64,000 nucleotides of DNA from an uncultured Clostridia bacterium (GCA_934167095.1 CAKPKE010000001.1:62001-126000); one strand, 5' to 3'; shown: positions 1 through 11,411, counted from the first letter of the stretch. Numbers and translations are program-made. Notes: generated by a model from the sequence alone, not told the origin.

Positions 1-483
1 GCTTTAGATGGAATATGCCCTTGTTTTATTGCACCTGCTAAACCGATTTTTGTTCTTTCGCTAGTTCTTTCAATTTCATTTTTACTTACACTCATTAAAA
101 GTCTTGAAACCATTTTTCCATTTGCATTTGTAGTATTAACTTCATCATTAGCACAATCTATATAGGCATCATTTTCATCTAAAAAAGTAATTAGTTTTTC
201 CCAATCAAAGATACTTCTTGTAATTCTATCTAGTTTTAAAGCAATTATTGTATTTATTTTCTTAGATTTTATATCTTCTTTTAATCTTTCATATTCTGGT
301 CTATAATTTCCAGTTTTAGCACTTATTCCAGCATCAACATAATAATCAACTATTTCATAATCTTTAAATTTGCAAAATAACTCTAATCTTTCTTTTTGTT
401 CTGGAAGACTAAATCCATTCTCTTGCTTGATCTTCTGTTGATACTCTCATATATAATCCACATTTTTTCTTTTCTTCACCCAA
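1..483 (-). pseudogene. Serine recombinase N-terminal part, frameshifted, runs off the left edge
   Basis: The reverse strand reads as the catalytic domain of a large serine recombinase: YMRVSTEDQ with the nucleophile Ser15, then AGISAK, ALKLDRITRS and a long helix after NEIERTSER. A TTG at 481-483 lies a few bases downstream of a good GGAGG site (492-497) and is the likely start. One extra base near 416-419 breaks the frame after EDQARE, where the intact homologue at 5564-7429 reads [10 protein letters not shown], and a stop follows at once. Apart from that base the frame is open to the window edge, so the break is recent or a base-call error. The family cuts and rejoins att sites through a phosphoserine intermediate. 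Its C-terminal DNA-binding part is outside the window. Confidence 0.85.
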
Positions 484-695
484 TTTCTAAACCTCCTAAC
501 AAAAAAGAGACATCAAAGTACATACGAGTACTATTGACATCTTTTAAATCCATTTATCATGTAATAAAATACAATATATCTGTAATATAATATAAATTTT
601 TCAAAGTACTCATTCATTTATATATAGTTCTTGCCGAACAAATGTACATAATTAATTGTCTATATTATATCACGATTTAATGAAATGTCAATTTT

Positions 696-971
696 TTACA
701 AACTAATTTTTTTCAAATATTCTTCTAATTCTGATAAACGGATTTTATTTACTAAATTAGAGATATAAACATCATTAGAATAATTGAAAACAAGAAATGT
801 AATGTTTTTTATAATTACTCTATGTGGCTCAATATATGAAATATTTGTTTTCTCATTTTTTCTAATACTGCCATTGATAAAAGTAGGAGTTACCTTTGAG
901 AACTCACATATAAATTTTAGTCTTTGTTTAAGGCTTTCCTCAAATTGTAATTCTTCTTTGATAATATTCAT
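696..971 (-). CDS. Small partner protein of the serine recombinase, copy 1 (WYL-like fragment?)
   Basis: A 91-residue protein without a sure family. It is clearly paralogous to the product of 7563-7835: both have SYIEPHRVII / AYVEPHKVII in the middle and a similar C-terminal strand-helix (NLVNKIRLSELEEYL / NLKKKIPIADLSDYI). The PHRVI...NLxxKIxLSEL pattern resembles the end of a WYL domain, a ligand or DNA sensing module; that is inference only. Both copies sit just upstream of a serine recombinase gene on the same strand and both have AGG plus GGTGTGA before the start and a hairpin further upstream, so the pair travels as a unit. A role in controlling recombination is possible. Confidence 0.6.
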   Translation of the reverse strand: MNIIKEELQFEESLKQRLKFICEFSKVTPTFINGSIRKNEKTNISYIEPHRVIIKNITFLVFNYSNDVYISNLVNKIRLSELEEYLKKISL

Positions 972-1273
972 TTTTCACACCATCCTTCCATTTAAAGTTT
1001 AGGATGATTTTTTTGCAAAAGAAAAAAATCAACCATTACTGATTGATTTTCATATCATCTGTTCTATAAAAAGTTCGAACAGAAACATTACTGGAGCCTT
1101 AACTATACACGTTTACGAAATTAAGACTATAAGATTTGATTAAATCTCTCTGATAAACTTATTATATATAATATTTATATATATTTCAATAATAGTATTT
1201 TAATTTTTGCCGTTTTATTGTATAATTTTATTAGAATTAATCAAATGAAATTATAGTTTTAAAGGTAGGAATA
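972..1273. other. Intergenic region between the recombinase unit and the ABC exporter
   Basis: About 300 bases without a gene. It holds a hairpin at 1027-1050 (AATCAATC pairing with GGTTGATT, followed on the minus strand by a T run), the inverted repeat TCTGTTC/GAACAGA (1058-1083), and a TATAAT at 1221-1226 that could serve the exporter on the plus strand, though without a convincing -35 box. The exporter ribosome binding site (AGGTAGGA) lies just before 1274. Confidence 0.5.
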
Positions 1274-3034
1274 ATGAAAAAAATATTTAAAATAACAATG
1301 AGAGAAACAAAAAAATATATTTTAGGTATATTAGCATCTAGTTTATTGTCATCGTTTTTAACAATTTATTTAACAAAATTTATTTTGTTTGTAATTGATG
1401 GTGTGATAATGCAAAAAAGTGAATTACCTAAGTACATTACAAACTTTTTTTACGATGATAATATATATTCTAAATTGATAATATTAGCTATTTTTATGCT
1501 AATAATTATCTTTATTATTTCAATATCTAATTATATTAAAAATATGTTTAACACGAAATTCAGATTGAAAATGAATAAAAATTTAAAAGAAGAAATATTA
1601 GATTATACAACCTATTTAGAATATAGTGAGTATATATCATATGATAAGAATCAAATACTCCAAAGAGTAAGTTCAGATGCTAATAATTTTGTTAATTTTA
1701 TTACTAGCAAATATAATTTGGTAGTAGATTCCATTTTTATTTTTACTTTTTCAATGATAGAAATACTAAATTTAAACTTAATAGTAAGTATTACAATTGC
1801 TGTGATAATATTTATAATAATTATTATGTCTATAATATATTTTAAGTTAACAAAGAAAATTGTCAAAAGAAATATTGGTTTAAACGAAAATTTAATACAA
1901 AAAACTATTAATGCAGTTTATCAACCTAAAATGATAAAAATATTTAATAGGCAACAAAAAGAAATTGATGACTTTAATAATGTTAGTGATGAATATAGAA
2001 AAAATGATAAGAAATTGATAGATTATCTTATCTATTATGAATTAATTGGTACAGGTATAAGAAAATTTAAAGATCCTATAATATTTTTGTTAGGTGGATT
2101 ACTCATAATTAATGGTAAAATGAATATTGGACAATTAATGATATTAATGACATATTCAAGTAATCTTTTAGAATATGCCGTTCAACTTATTTATGCAGTC
2201 GAAGGGATAAATGAATTTTTGATTCCAGCTAAAAGAATTGATAATTTTTTTGCATTAAAAAAGGAAACTGTTAAAATATCCAATGCAAATATAAAAGATA
2301 TTAGTATTGAATTTAAAAATGTTACTATACAGCTAAATAAAATCAAAATTTTGGATAATGTTTCTTTTAAAATTGAAAAAGGACAAACAGTATATTTAGT
2401 TGGAGATAATGGTAGTGGAAAAAGTTTGATAGTTAGAACATTACTTGGATTTATACCTTACAAAGGTCAAATATTATTAGGAAATAAAGATATTAAGAAT
2501 ATAGATAATAAAATTTTAAGAAACACTTTAGGTGTTATATTTCAAGAACCATTTATATTTTCTGATACTGTTAGAAATAATATAGATATTTTTAGTGATT
2601 ATAAACAAATTGAAAAAATTAGAAGTATAACAAACATTTGTGAAATAGATGATGAAATTAATCAATTACCAAATGGGTATAACGAAATAATTGGAGAAAG
2701 AGGAATAACACTAAGTGGTGGGCAAAAGCAAAGAATATCAATAGCAAGAGTTCTATTACAAAATAAAAATATAATAATTTTTGATGATGTATTAAGCAAA
2801 GTTGATAGTAAAACTAAAACTAAAATCACCAATAATTTAAATGAAGTTAATAGTGATATAATAAAAATATATATAACTCAAGATTTAGTAAACATTCCAA
2901 ATACAGCAACAGTATTTTTTATAGATAATAAAAAAATTATTTGTGATAACCAAGAGAATTTGAAAAAACAAAATAAAAATTACAGTAAACTAATCGATAT
3001 ATGTAACAATATAGTAGGAGAATCGTATGAATAG
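1274..3034 (+). CDS. ABC exporter half-transporter, degenerate ATPase site
   Basis: 586 residues with type I ABC exporter order: about six membrane segments in residues 1-310, then a nucleotide-binding domain with Walker A GDNGSGKS at 377-384, signature LSGGQ at 480-484 and Walker B IIIFDD near 500-505. The catalytic Glu after Walker B is Asp and the H-loop His is Gln536 (ITQD), so its own ATP site should be weak. That is typical of one partner in an asymmetric heterodimer. The stop overlaps the start of the next exporter gene by 8 bases, so the two form one transporter. The substrate cannot be read from sequence; drug or peptide export is the usual role. It lies between two recombinase units and is probable cargo. 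Confidence 0.85.
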   Translation: MKKIFKITMRETKKYILGILASSLLSSFLTIYLTKFILFVIDGVIMQKSELPKYITNFFYDDNIYSKLIILAIFMLIIIFIISISNYIKNMFNTKFRLKMNKNLKEEILDYTTYLEYSEYISYDKNQILQRVSSDANNFVNFITSKYNLVVDSIFIFTFSMIEILNLNLIVSITIAVIIFIIIIMSIIYFKLTKKIVKRNIGLNENLIQKTINAVYQPKMIKIFNRQQKEIDDFNNVSDEYRKNDKKLIDYLIYYELIGTGIRKFKDPIIFLLGGLLIINGKMNIGQLMILMTYSSNLLEYAVQLIYAVEGINEFLIPAKRIDNFFALKKETVKISNANIKDISIEFKNVTIQLNKIKILDNVSFKIEKGQTVYLVGDNGSGKSLIVRTLLGFIPYKGQILLGNKDIKNIDNKILRNTLGVIFQEPFIFSDTVRNNIDIFSDYKQIEKIRSITNICEIDDEINQLPNGYNEIIGERGITLSGGQKQRISIARVLLQNKNIIIFDDVLSKVDSKTKTKITNNLNEVNSDIIKIYITQDLVNIPNTATVFFIDNKKIICDNQENLKKQNKNYSKLIDICNNIVGESYE

Positions 3035-4730
3035 ATTTAAAGAAATGTTTAAATATGGTAACTTTCAGAAAAGAATTGTTATAACGTTTATAGAGTACAT
3101 GATAACATCAATTATTTGGATAATAATTGATCAGTGTATGACCTATTCTTTATTTGATGATGCAATTGCAAAAGAAAATATAAAATTAGTTATATTTTTA
3201 TCCATATTGATGGGTGTAAAAATAATAGCTAATATTGCTGAAGGTATTTTGCATTGTATACTTAGACACCATTTACAAAGAGATTTCTCTCATTATGCAA
3301 GAAATGATATTTATAAAAAAATTATAAATTCTAAAGTAGAATTTTTTGATAAAAGTAATACTGGAGAATTGTTCGAATTAGTAATGAACGATTCTGGTAA
3401 TTTCTCTACATTTTTTACACAACATGGACTTCAAACTTCATCTTATTTAATCAAAACCATTACTTACTTGGTTATATTGTTATTTGTAGATTTAAAACTA
3501 GCAGCAATATTAGCTATCAGTTATATTATTGCTAATGTTGCTTTAATTATTTCAAATAAAAAAACATTTTATATAATAAATGAAATTAGAAAATTAAATA
3601 TCTCAATTACAAAATGGATTACTGAACAAATAAATGGATATGAAATTATAAAGTCAATGCAATTTGAAGAAAAAAGATTAGATAAAATGAAAGAACTTAT
3701 AGATTCATACAATATTGAATCTAACAAATTAGATAAGGTTGTAAGAAAATATGTATTTATATATGACTTCTTTTCATTATTAGCCACTTTGTTTGTTGTA
3801 TATATAGGAGGATTAGATATATTAAGCGGTGTTATTACTTATGGAGCGTTAATGATATTTGTCAATGGTGCCTCTACAATAAAACATTTTTTAGATATAT
3901 TTATAAGGAGTGTAAATTCTCTAAATAGTTCATATATATCTTTTATAAAAATATTAAAATTTAACAATGACTTTTTACCTGAAAACGATTGTGGTAAATA
4001 TAGTTTAGAAAAAATAAATAGTATCCAAATAAAAAATTTAAATTTTTCATATAGCGAAAATAATCAAATATTAAATAATATAAATTTTGAAGTTAATTCA
4101 AAGGAAAAAATAGCAATAATTGGAAAAACTGGTAGTGGAAAAACAACCCTTGTAAATTTATTGTGCAGATTTTATGAAGTGAAAGACGGTTTAATAGAAA
4201 TAAATGGTCAAGATTATAAAAATTATAAATTAGCTGATTTAAGAGAACAAATTGGATATGTAATGCAGGATGTAGTTATATTTGAAGGAAATGTTTTTGA
4301 AAATATTAATTATGCAAATAAACAAGTTAGTGAAGAAGAAATTATTAATATATGCAAAAAACTAAATTTGCATAATAAAATTATCGGTCTTGAAAAAGGA
4401 TATAAAACTAACTTAAACAAAAATAAAGATTTACTATCTCAAGGTGAAAAACAAATGATTAATTTTGCACGCATATTAGTAGAAAATCCCAGTATGATTA
4501 TTTTAGATGAAGTTACGTCTTCACTAAGTTATGAGAATGAGAAATTAATAAAAAATGCTATAAATGAAATAATGAAAGGACGAATTTGTATTATAATTGC
4601 TCATAGATTATCAACAATTAAAAATTGTGATAAAATTTTGCTAATGAAAAATGGTAAAGTAATTGAAGAAGGTAATCATACTGAATTAATAAAACGCAAA
4701 GGAGAGTATTATAAATTAATTCACTCATAA
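3027..4730 (+). CDS. ABC exporter half-transporter, canonical ATPase site residues
   Basis: 567 residues with an N-terminal membrane domain (about six segments to residue 300) and a nucleotide-binding domain: Walker A GKTGSGKTT from residue 366, signature LSQGE at 470-474 (Gly to Gln in place of LSGGQ), Walker B MIILDEVTS with the catalytic Glu, and the H-loop IIAHRLS. The normal Walker B and H-loop complement the defective ones of its upstream partner; the altered signature motif faces the partner's Walker A and agrees with one degenerate and one active composite site. It is co-transcribed with the upstream gene and followed by a hairpin terminator. Confidence 0.87.
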   Translation: MNRFKEMFKYGNFQKRIVITFIEYMITSIIWIIIDQCMTYSLFDDAIAKENIKLVIFLSILMGVKIIANIAEGILHCILRHHLQRDFSHYARNDIYKKIINSKVEFFDKSNTGELFELVMNDSGNFSTFFTQHGLQTSSYLIKTITYLVILLFVDLKLAAILAISYIIANVALIISNKKTFYIINEIRKLNISITKWITEQINGYEIIKSMQFEEKRLDKMKELIDSYNIESNKLDKVVRKYVFIYDFFSLLATLFVVYIGGLDILSGVITYGALMIFVNGASTIKHFLDIFIRSVNSLNSSYISFIKILKFNNDFLPENDCGKYSLEKINSIQIKNLNFSYSENNQILNNINFEVNSKEKIAIIGKTGSGKTTLVNLLCRFYEVKDGLIEINGQDYKNYKLADLREQIGYVMQDVVIFEGNVFENINYANKQVSEEEIINICKKLNLHNKIIGLEKGYKTNLNKNKDLLSQGEKQMINFARILVENPSMIILDEVTSSLSYENEKLIKNAINEIMKGRICIIIAHRLSTIKNCDKILLMKNGKVIEEGNHTELIKRKGEYYKLIHS

Positions 4731-4736
4731 AAGTAA

Positions 4737-4766
4737 AGAGACAATGCAAATTAAGCATTGTCTTTA
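4737..4766. terminator. Bidirectional hairpin terminator after the ABC exporter
   Basis: AGACAATGC (4739-4747) pairs with GCATTGTCT (4755-4763), with a short T run on either side. It lies between the converging exporter and mobC-like genes and overlaps the last codons of the latter. Confidence 0.8.
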
Positions 4767-5095
4767 TCTGTTTTATCTGGTAATAAATAATATTCTTTTA
4801 TACTCATAATCATATCATTAAGATTGGTAATTGTTTTTCTTAAAAATCTTTCATCTTCAACATAACCTGTCATATGAGTTCTAACTGCAATTTGATTTAA
4901 AACATTACCAACTTTTCTAATACAATTTATTGAATCATAAAACTCTTGTGGCGGTTTTTCTTTCGGTTCGTAATTGGTTATTAACATTCGCAATAAACTA
5001 GAAGTTGTTAATCCTGTTTTCTTAACTTTTTTATCTAACATTGCTTTTTCTTCTCTATTTAAATAAACATTTAATTTAATATTTCTTTCTCTCAT
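4751..5095 (-). CDS. MobC-like relaxosome accessory protein
   Basis: 114 residues. The N-terminus reads as a ribbon-helix-helix DNA-binding fold (VYLNREEKAMLDKKVKKTGLTTSSLLRMLI), followed by a helical tail with NCIRKVGNVLNQIA, the hallmark of MobC-type mobilization proteins that help a relaxase melt oriT. The gene is third in the recombinase-tnpV-mobC run on the minus strand. No relaxase gene is present in the window, so the element has lost its relaxase or relies on one in trans. A palindrome-rich segment directly upstream is a candidate oriT. Confidence 0.8.
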   Translation of the reverse strand: MRERNIKLNVYLNREEKAMLDKKVKKTGLTTSSLLRMLITNYEPKEKPPQEFYDSINCIRKVGNVLNQIAVRTHMTGYVEDERFLRKTITNLNDMIMSIKEYYLLPDKTDKDNA

Positions 5096-5126
5096 TTTTC
5101 ATCATCCTTTCTTTTTAGTGAGGGTT

Positions 5127-5168
5127 TGGGATTTTCCCATATACGAATATGTGCGGGAGAACATATTC
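5127..5168. other. Inverted repeats upstream of mobC, candidate oriT
   Basis: TGGGA/TCCCA (5127-5139) is followed by the perfect 8-bp inverted repeat GAATATGT/ACATATTC (5145-5152 and 5161-5168). Inverted repeats directly beside a MobC-type gene are where oriT usually lies. The nic site itself cannot be recognised. They could instead be a promoter operator. Confidence 0.4.
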
Positions 5169-5210
5169 AGTGCTGGCTCCACCATATATAATAGTTTGTC
5201 CTCACACATT

Positions 5211-7549
<2,339 letters not shown>

Positions 7550-7562
7550 CTAAACTCTCAAA

Positions 7563-7835
7563 TTAATGCCTTGCTATGTAATCTGATAAATCAGCGATTG
7601 GAATTTTCTTCTTTAAATTTCCTAAATAAAAATTTTTTTGTTCATTGAAGAATAAATATAAGTTATCTCCAATAATTACTTTGTGTGGCTCAACATACGC
7701 TAAATTTGTATGTTCCACGATTCTTAAGTGACCCTCTATAATCTGATAGGGTCGGTTATTAAATTTGCAAGACCATTTAATTTTGGCTTTGAGTTCATCA
7801 CTCATATTGATTTTCTTTTTAATTATTCTAATCAT
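7563..7835 (-). CDS. Small partner protein of the serine recombinase, copy 2
   Basis: 90 residues, paralogous to the product of 696-971 (shared core YVEPHKVII, then a β-strand/helix end). The N-terminus is basic (IRIIKKKIN). It lies upstream of the intact recombinase on the same strand, as in the other copy. AAAGGTGTGA precedes the ATG. The C-terminal half has the look of a WYL-type β fold, but no domain can be assigned with confidence. Repeated association with a serine recombinase suggests a regulator or directionality role, which is inference. Confidence 0.6.
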   Translation of the reverse strand: MIRIIKKKINMSDELKAKIKWSCKFNNRPYQIIEGHLRIVEHTNLAYVEPHKVIIGDNLYLFFNEQKNFYLGNLKKKIPIADLSDYIARH

Positions 7836-7872
7836 ATCACATCACACCTTTCTTTGCAATAACGCACAAAAA

Positions 7873-7894
7873 AATCAATCTCTTCAGATTGATT
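7873..7894 (-). terminator. Terminator hairpin between tRNA-Thr and the mobile element
   Basis: AATCAATCT (7873-7881) pairs with AGATTGATT (7886-7894), followed on the minus strand by a T run. It would end the tRNA-Thr transcript and shield the element. A similar hairpin precedes the paralogous small gene at 1027-1050. Confidence 0.7.
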
Positions 7895-7933
7895 TAATCA
7901 ATAACGTCACATTGGTGCGACGATTTTATCTTA

Positions 7934-8009
7934 TGGAGCTAACAACCAGAATCGAACTGGTGACCTCTGCCTTACCAAGGCAGTGCTCTACCTACTGAGC
8001 TATGATAGC
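7934..8009 (-). tRNA. tRNA-Thr (GGU anticodon)
   Basis: Cloverleaf of 76 bases with encoded CCA. Anticodon stem CTGCC/GGCAG around the loop TTGGTAA gives anticodon GGT. The T arm has ACCAG-TTCGATT-CTGGT. The acceptor stem has one T-T mismatch. It lies at the edge of the mobile region, where integration near tRNA genes is common. Confidence 0.93.
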
Positions 8010-8058
8010 ATCTATTGGTTCTTACTCTCATAAGAACCTTTCAAATTATTTTATATTT

Positions 8059-8703
8059 TTATATTAATTTACTTTGTTCGTTTAAATTTTTTATTGTTTT
8101 CTTTCTAATTCTTTGAATTGCATTATCTACTGATTTTACTGGCATGTCTAGCTTTTGGGCAATTTTCATATATGACTCACCCTGAACATATCTATTCAAA
8201 ACTTTTTTCTCAAAATCACTTAAAGAATTATCAATTACAGTTCCTACTGTATTCATGTATTCCTTTTTTGTGATAGTATCTAAAGGGTCCTCAATTACAT
8301 TTGCATCTAACACATCTACTACTTCTGTTTCGTTACCATTTTCATCACCGTTGTAGGCAGTCATATTTAGTGACAAATACGAATTTAGTGGCATGTGCTT
8401 TTGCCTATTAGATGTTTTTATTGCTGTGATTAGCTGTCTTTCAATACACAAATTTGCAAATGATTTAAAAGAATTTTGCATTCCTATTTTGTAGTCCTTA
8501 ATTGCCTTGTACAAACCGATTAGACCTTCTTGCACAATGTCTTCTCTTTCTGCACCAATCATAAAGTACTTACCAACTTTAGTATTTACTAGCTCTTTGT
8601 ATTTACAAATAAGAAATTCAAGTGCTTCTTCACTATTGTTTTCTTTTATTTCTTGTAGTAATTGTTCATCAGACATATTATTATAGTTTTGCTCTTTTGC
8701 CAT
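8059..8703 (-). CDS. sigH: RNA polymerase sporulation sigma factor SigH
   Basis: 214 residues, the usual SigH (Spo0H) length. Region 2 is seen in GAEREDIVQEGLIGLYKAIKDY followed by SFKSFANLCIERQLITAIKTSNRQKHMPLNSYLSL. Region 4 is in FEKKVLNRYVQGESYMKIAQKLDMPVKSVDNAIQRIRKK. SigH starts the switch to sporulation by transcribing spo0A, spo0F and early genes. It has a GGAGG site and a near-consensus sigma-A promoter, so basal expression should be vegetative. The window also holds spo0A and dpaA. Confidence 0.95.
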   Translation of the reverse strand: MAKEQNYNNMSDEQLLQEIKENNSEEALEFLICKYKELVNTKVGKYFMIGAEREDIVQEGLIGLYKAIKDYKIGMQNSFKSFANLCIERQLITAIKTSNRQKHMPLNSYLSLNMTAYNGDENGNETEVVDVLDANVIEDPLDTITKKEYMNTVGTVIDNSLSDFEKKVLNRYVQGESYMKIAQKLDMPVKSVDNAIQRIRKKTIKNLNEQSKLI

Positions 8704-8744
8704 TTAAAATAAGTTCCTCCAAATATGTTCCTTGCTTGACTTGT

Positions 8745-8774
8745 ATTATATTCCACCAGTTCTAGCAATGTCAA
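8745..8774 (-). promoter_or_regulatory. sigma-A promoter of sigH
   Basis: TTGACA (8769-8774, minus strand), 18-base spacer, TATAAT (8745-8750). Both boxes are consensus. Confidence 0.8.
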
Positions 8775-8854
8775 TAGTTTGAGCCTAATTTTTCTTGATT
8801 TTTCGGGCTTTGTATAATATAATAATTATACTTTTATGAAAGGACAAAAAAATT

Positions 8855-10609
8855 ATGGCTTTTGATGGATTAGTTGCAAAATCAGTATGCAACGAACTAA
8901 AATGTTTAATCGGTGGAAAAATAACAAAAATATTTGAACCTAATAAAAATGAAATTATTTTAGGCATATATTCAAATTCTTTGAACTATGCTCTAAATAT
9001 ATCTATTGACAGTTCTTTATATAGATTAAATCTTACGACTCACACAAAGCCTAACCCTCAAAATGTTTTAGGATTTTGTATGGTTCTTAGAAAGCACCTA
9101 ACAAATGGAATAATTCAAAACATTTACATGAACGGTTTCGAAAGAGTTATATTTATTGATATTCTAGTAAAAAACGAGTTAAATGACCTTGTAAAAAAGA
9201 CTTTAGTAATTGAGCTTATGGGCAAGCATAGCAATGTAATTTTATTAAATAATTTAATAGTTATTGACAGCTTAAGGCATTTAAACAAATTTGATAATTC
9301 TACAAGAGATATTTTTCCTGGTAGCAAATATCAATTTATAACAAGCAATAAGTACGATTTTTCAAAAAGCTTCGATGACTTTTTCAGAAATATTTTAGAT
9401 TATTCCCTTTCTCCTTTTTCTTTATCAACAGTCATATCTAAAATATATAACGGATTTGGAAAGAATAACCTTTTGCAATTATTTGATGTTTTAAATATTA
9501 TGGATACTGACAATTCATACAATAATTTAGAAAATGCTTTTAAGTATTTATCTAATTTAGTTTTGAATTTATCTTCTGAAAATAATAATGTTATATTAAA
9601 ACAAACTAAAAAAGATTTCTTCTTAGAGTTTTCGAAAGAATCAGAACCACTTTTCAATAACTTTTTTATAGATGATTTCTATTATCAAAAAGAAGAAAAT
9701 TTAAAATTTGAGCAAACAAAGTCTGCTATAGCAAAACTTGTAGCTTCTCAAAATGCAAAACTAAAAAATAAAATTGAAAACATTAATAAAAAATTAAAAG
9801 ACTGCGAATCTTCCGAAAAATACAGATTATACGGAGAACTTATTACTGCAAATCTTTATAAATTAAATGCTAATGCTTCTAGTTTTGAATGTGAAAATTA
9901 CTATAATAATACTAAAATTGTTATTCCTTTAGATGAAACAATTTCACCTTCACAAAATGCAAAAAAATATTTCAAAAAATATAAAAAATTGCAAAATACT
10001 TTTTCTATTGTGCAAAGTCAAAAAGAAGAAATTGAAAATGGCCTAAATTACTTAGATAGCATAATGTTTGAATTAGATTCAGCTACATCTTTAGATGAAC
10101 TTGATGCAATAAATACTGAAATTTGTGATAATTTAATACACTCAAATTCTTCAAACACTGTTACAAATTCAATTTATTCAAATAAGCAATCAAAAATAAA
10201 AAAATCTACTTCAAACTTAGAACCGGCAAAATACATCATTGATGGCTACACTGTTTTAGTTGGAAAAAACAATAAACAAAATGATTATTTAACTTGCAAA
10301 CTTGCACGAAATCAAGACATTTGGTTTCACACAAAGGATATTCATGGTTGCCATGTAATTTTGCAAAACACTTCAAAGGAATCAACTTTAGATATTAGCA
10401 AAACTTTGGTTCCGGCAAGCACTTTATACAAATGTGCATCACTTGCAGCATATTTTAGCAAAGCTAAGCTTTCTCAAAATGTGCCTGTTGATTACACTTA
10501 TGTAAAATATGTAAAAAAGCCAAATAATGCAAAACTTGGAATGGTTATATATACAAATAACAAAACAATATATGCAAATCCAGACAGCAATTTTAGAAAC
10601 TTACAATAA
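8855..10609 (+). CDS. rqcH: Rqc2 homologue RqcH (NFACT protein)
   Basis: 584 residues. The start MAFDGLVAKSVCNEL...GGKITKIFEP is the conserved NFACT-N opening. A long coiled coil covers roughly residues 290-430, and the C-terminal NFACT-R domain has DIWFHTKDIHGCHVIL, matching the DLWxHxKxIPGSHV motif. RqcH binds stalled 50S-peptidyl-tRNA complexes and recruits tRNA-Ala to add C-terminal alanine tails for degradation; older annotation calls the family fibronectin-binding protein. It is monocistronic on the plus strand, opposite sigH, with AAAGGA before the ATG and its own terminator. Confidence 0.93.
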   Translation: MAFDGLVAKSVCNELKCLIGGKITKIFEPNKNEIILGIYSNSLNYALNISIDSSLYRLNLTTHTKPNPQNVLGFCMVLRKHLTNGIIQNIYMNGFERVIFIDILVKNELNDLVKKTLVIELMGKHSNVILLNNLIVIDSLRHLNKFDNSTRDIFPGSKYQFITSNKYDFSKSFDDFFRNILDYSLSPFSLSTVISKIYNGFGKNNLLQLFDVLNIMDTDNSYNNLENAFKYLSNLVLNLSSENNNVILKQTKKDFFLEFSKESEPLFNNFFIDDFYYQKEENLKFEQTKSAIAKLVASQNAKLKNKIENINKKLKDCESSEKYRLYGELITANLYKLNANASSFECENYYNNTKIVIPLDETISPSQNAKKYFKKYKKLQNTFSIVQSQKEEIENGLNYLDSIMFELDSATSLDELDAINTEICDNLIHSNSSNTVTNSIYSNKQSKIKKSTSNLEPAKYIIDGYTVLVGKNNKQNDYLTCKLARNQDIWFHTKDIHGCHVILQNTSKESTLDISKTLVPASTLYKCASLAAYFSKAKLSQNVPVDYTYVKYVKKPNNAKLGMVIYTNNKTIYANPDSNFRNLQ

Positions 10610-10697
10610 CAAAAGTATTTATGTTCAGTATTATTAAAGCATTCAAAAATGAATAATTTGATATTTTCAAAGCTTTATGGCTATGGCTATACTCAAT

Positions 10698-10746
10698 AAA
10701 AAACTCAAATCTCAGAATAAAATCTGATAATTTGAGTTTTTATTTT
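10698..10746 (+). terminator. Terminator of rqcH
   Basis: AAACTCAAAT (10701-10710) pairs with ATTTGAGTTT (10730-10739), followed by TTTATTTT. Confidence 0.85.
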
Positions 10747-10786
10747 AATATAAAATTATAATTTATATAACAAAAATAAATTTTTA

Positions 10787-11314
10787 TTATTCTTGTGGAG
10801 GGTTCATAATTGTTTGAATTTCTTCATCACTTCGTAATTCTGGAACTATAAAATCAAATGCTCTTTTGTCTTGTTTTATTGCAGTTATTGCAATTTCTTT
10901 TTCAGAGCGAAGTCTTTTACTTGCATATTTTACAATTAAGCCTTTATTTCTTACTGCTTCTAGTACTACATCATAATCATCTCTTAATTTTTGGCTTACA
11001 TAATACAATATTTGACCGTCTGTTTTAGCTGCTTTTATTGCAAGTTCTTTGTCATCTTTTAATTCATCTGATGCATAGCATAAAACCCAACCTTTTTTTT
11101 CAACTGCTTGCATTAAAATTTCTCTATCTGCTTTTAGTCTATCTGATGCAAATTCTAATGCTCCACCATCTTTTGTTACTGCTGTCATTACAACTTCTTT
11201 ATCATCTTTTAATTCATCTGATGCACCATCTAAAAGCATTCCATCTTCCTCGACCGCTTCTAAGACATATTCTTTGTCATCCTTATTTTGTTCAACATCT
11301 TCTAGCGTTTTCAT
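10787..11314 (-). CDS. DUF4116 repeat protein
   Basis: 175 residues built from about five repeats of ~33 residues, each close to 'LKDDKEVVMTAVTKDGGALEFASDRL': a DKE/DRE motif, an A-V/A helix and a Y/F-ASxxL end. This is the DUF4116 pattern, a helical repeat of unknown function, common in gut bacteria and protists. There is no signal peptide or membrane segment, so it should be cytoplasmic. A hairpin between it and the upstream 81-residue gene lacks a T tract. Confidence 0.8.
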   Translation of the reverse strand: MKTLEDVEQNKDDKEYVLEAVEEDGMLLDGASDELKDDKEVVMTAVTKDGGALEFASDRLKADREILMQAVEKKGWVLCYASDELKDDKELAIKAAKTDGQILYYVSQKLRDDYDVVLEAVRNKGLIVKYASKRLRSEKEIAITAIKQDKRAFDFIVPELRSDEEIQTIMNPPQE

Positions 11315-11411
11315 GTAAGAGTCACTTTCCTTTCATTCTAACATACATGCCTTCGCACTTTGTACAAAGGCATATAATCATTAACAAGCTTTTATTTTTT
11401 CACCCTCATAA

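Larger units (their letters stand above)
1..1083 (-). mobile_element. Degenerate recombinase-bearing mobile element, part 1
   Basis: Unit made of the small partner gene (696-971) and the frameshifted serine recombinase (1-483). Its upstream side holds the hairpin at 1027-1050 and a 7-bp inverted repeat TCTGTTC/GAACAGA (1058-1064, 1077-1083). The same gene pair recurs at 5564-7835, so two related elements are tandem or nested. No att core could be defined by eye. Confidence 0.5.

Noticed and set aside
1077..1100. tRNA-end-like TGGAGC next to the left recombinase unit as an att duplicate of tRNA-Thr
   Set aside because: Only six bases match the tRNA-Thr end; not enough to call an attachment site.
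7765..7998. Plus-strand frame over tRNA-Thr and the small partner gene
   Set aside because: Covers a tRNA antisense and a better-supported gene on the other strand; no ribosome binding site.
10787..11314. DUF4116 gene as a toxin or anti-phage repeat protein
   Set aside because: Only the repeat itself is visible; nothing in the neighbours supports a defence role.
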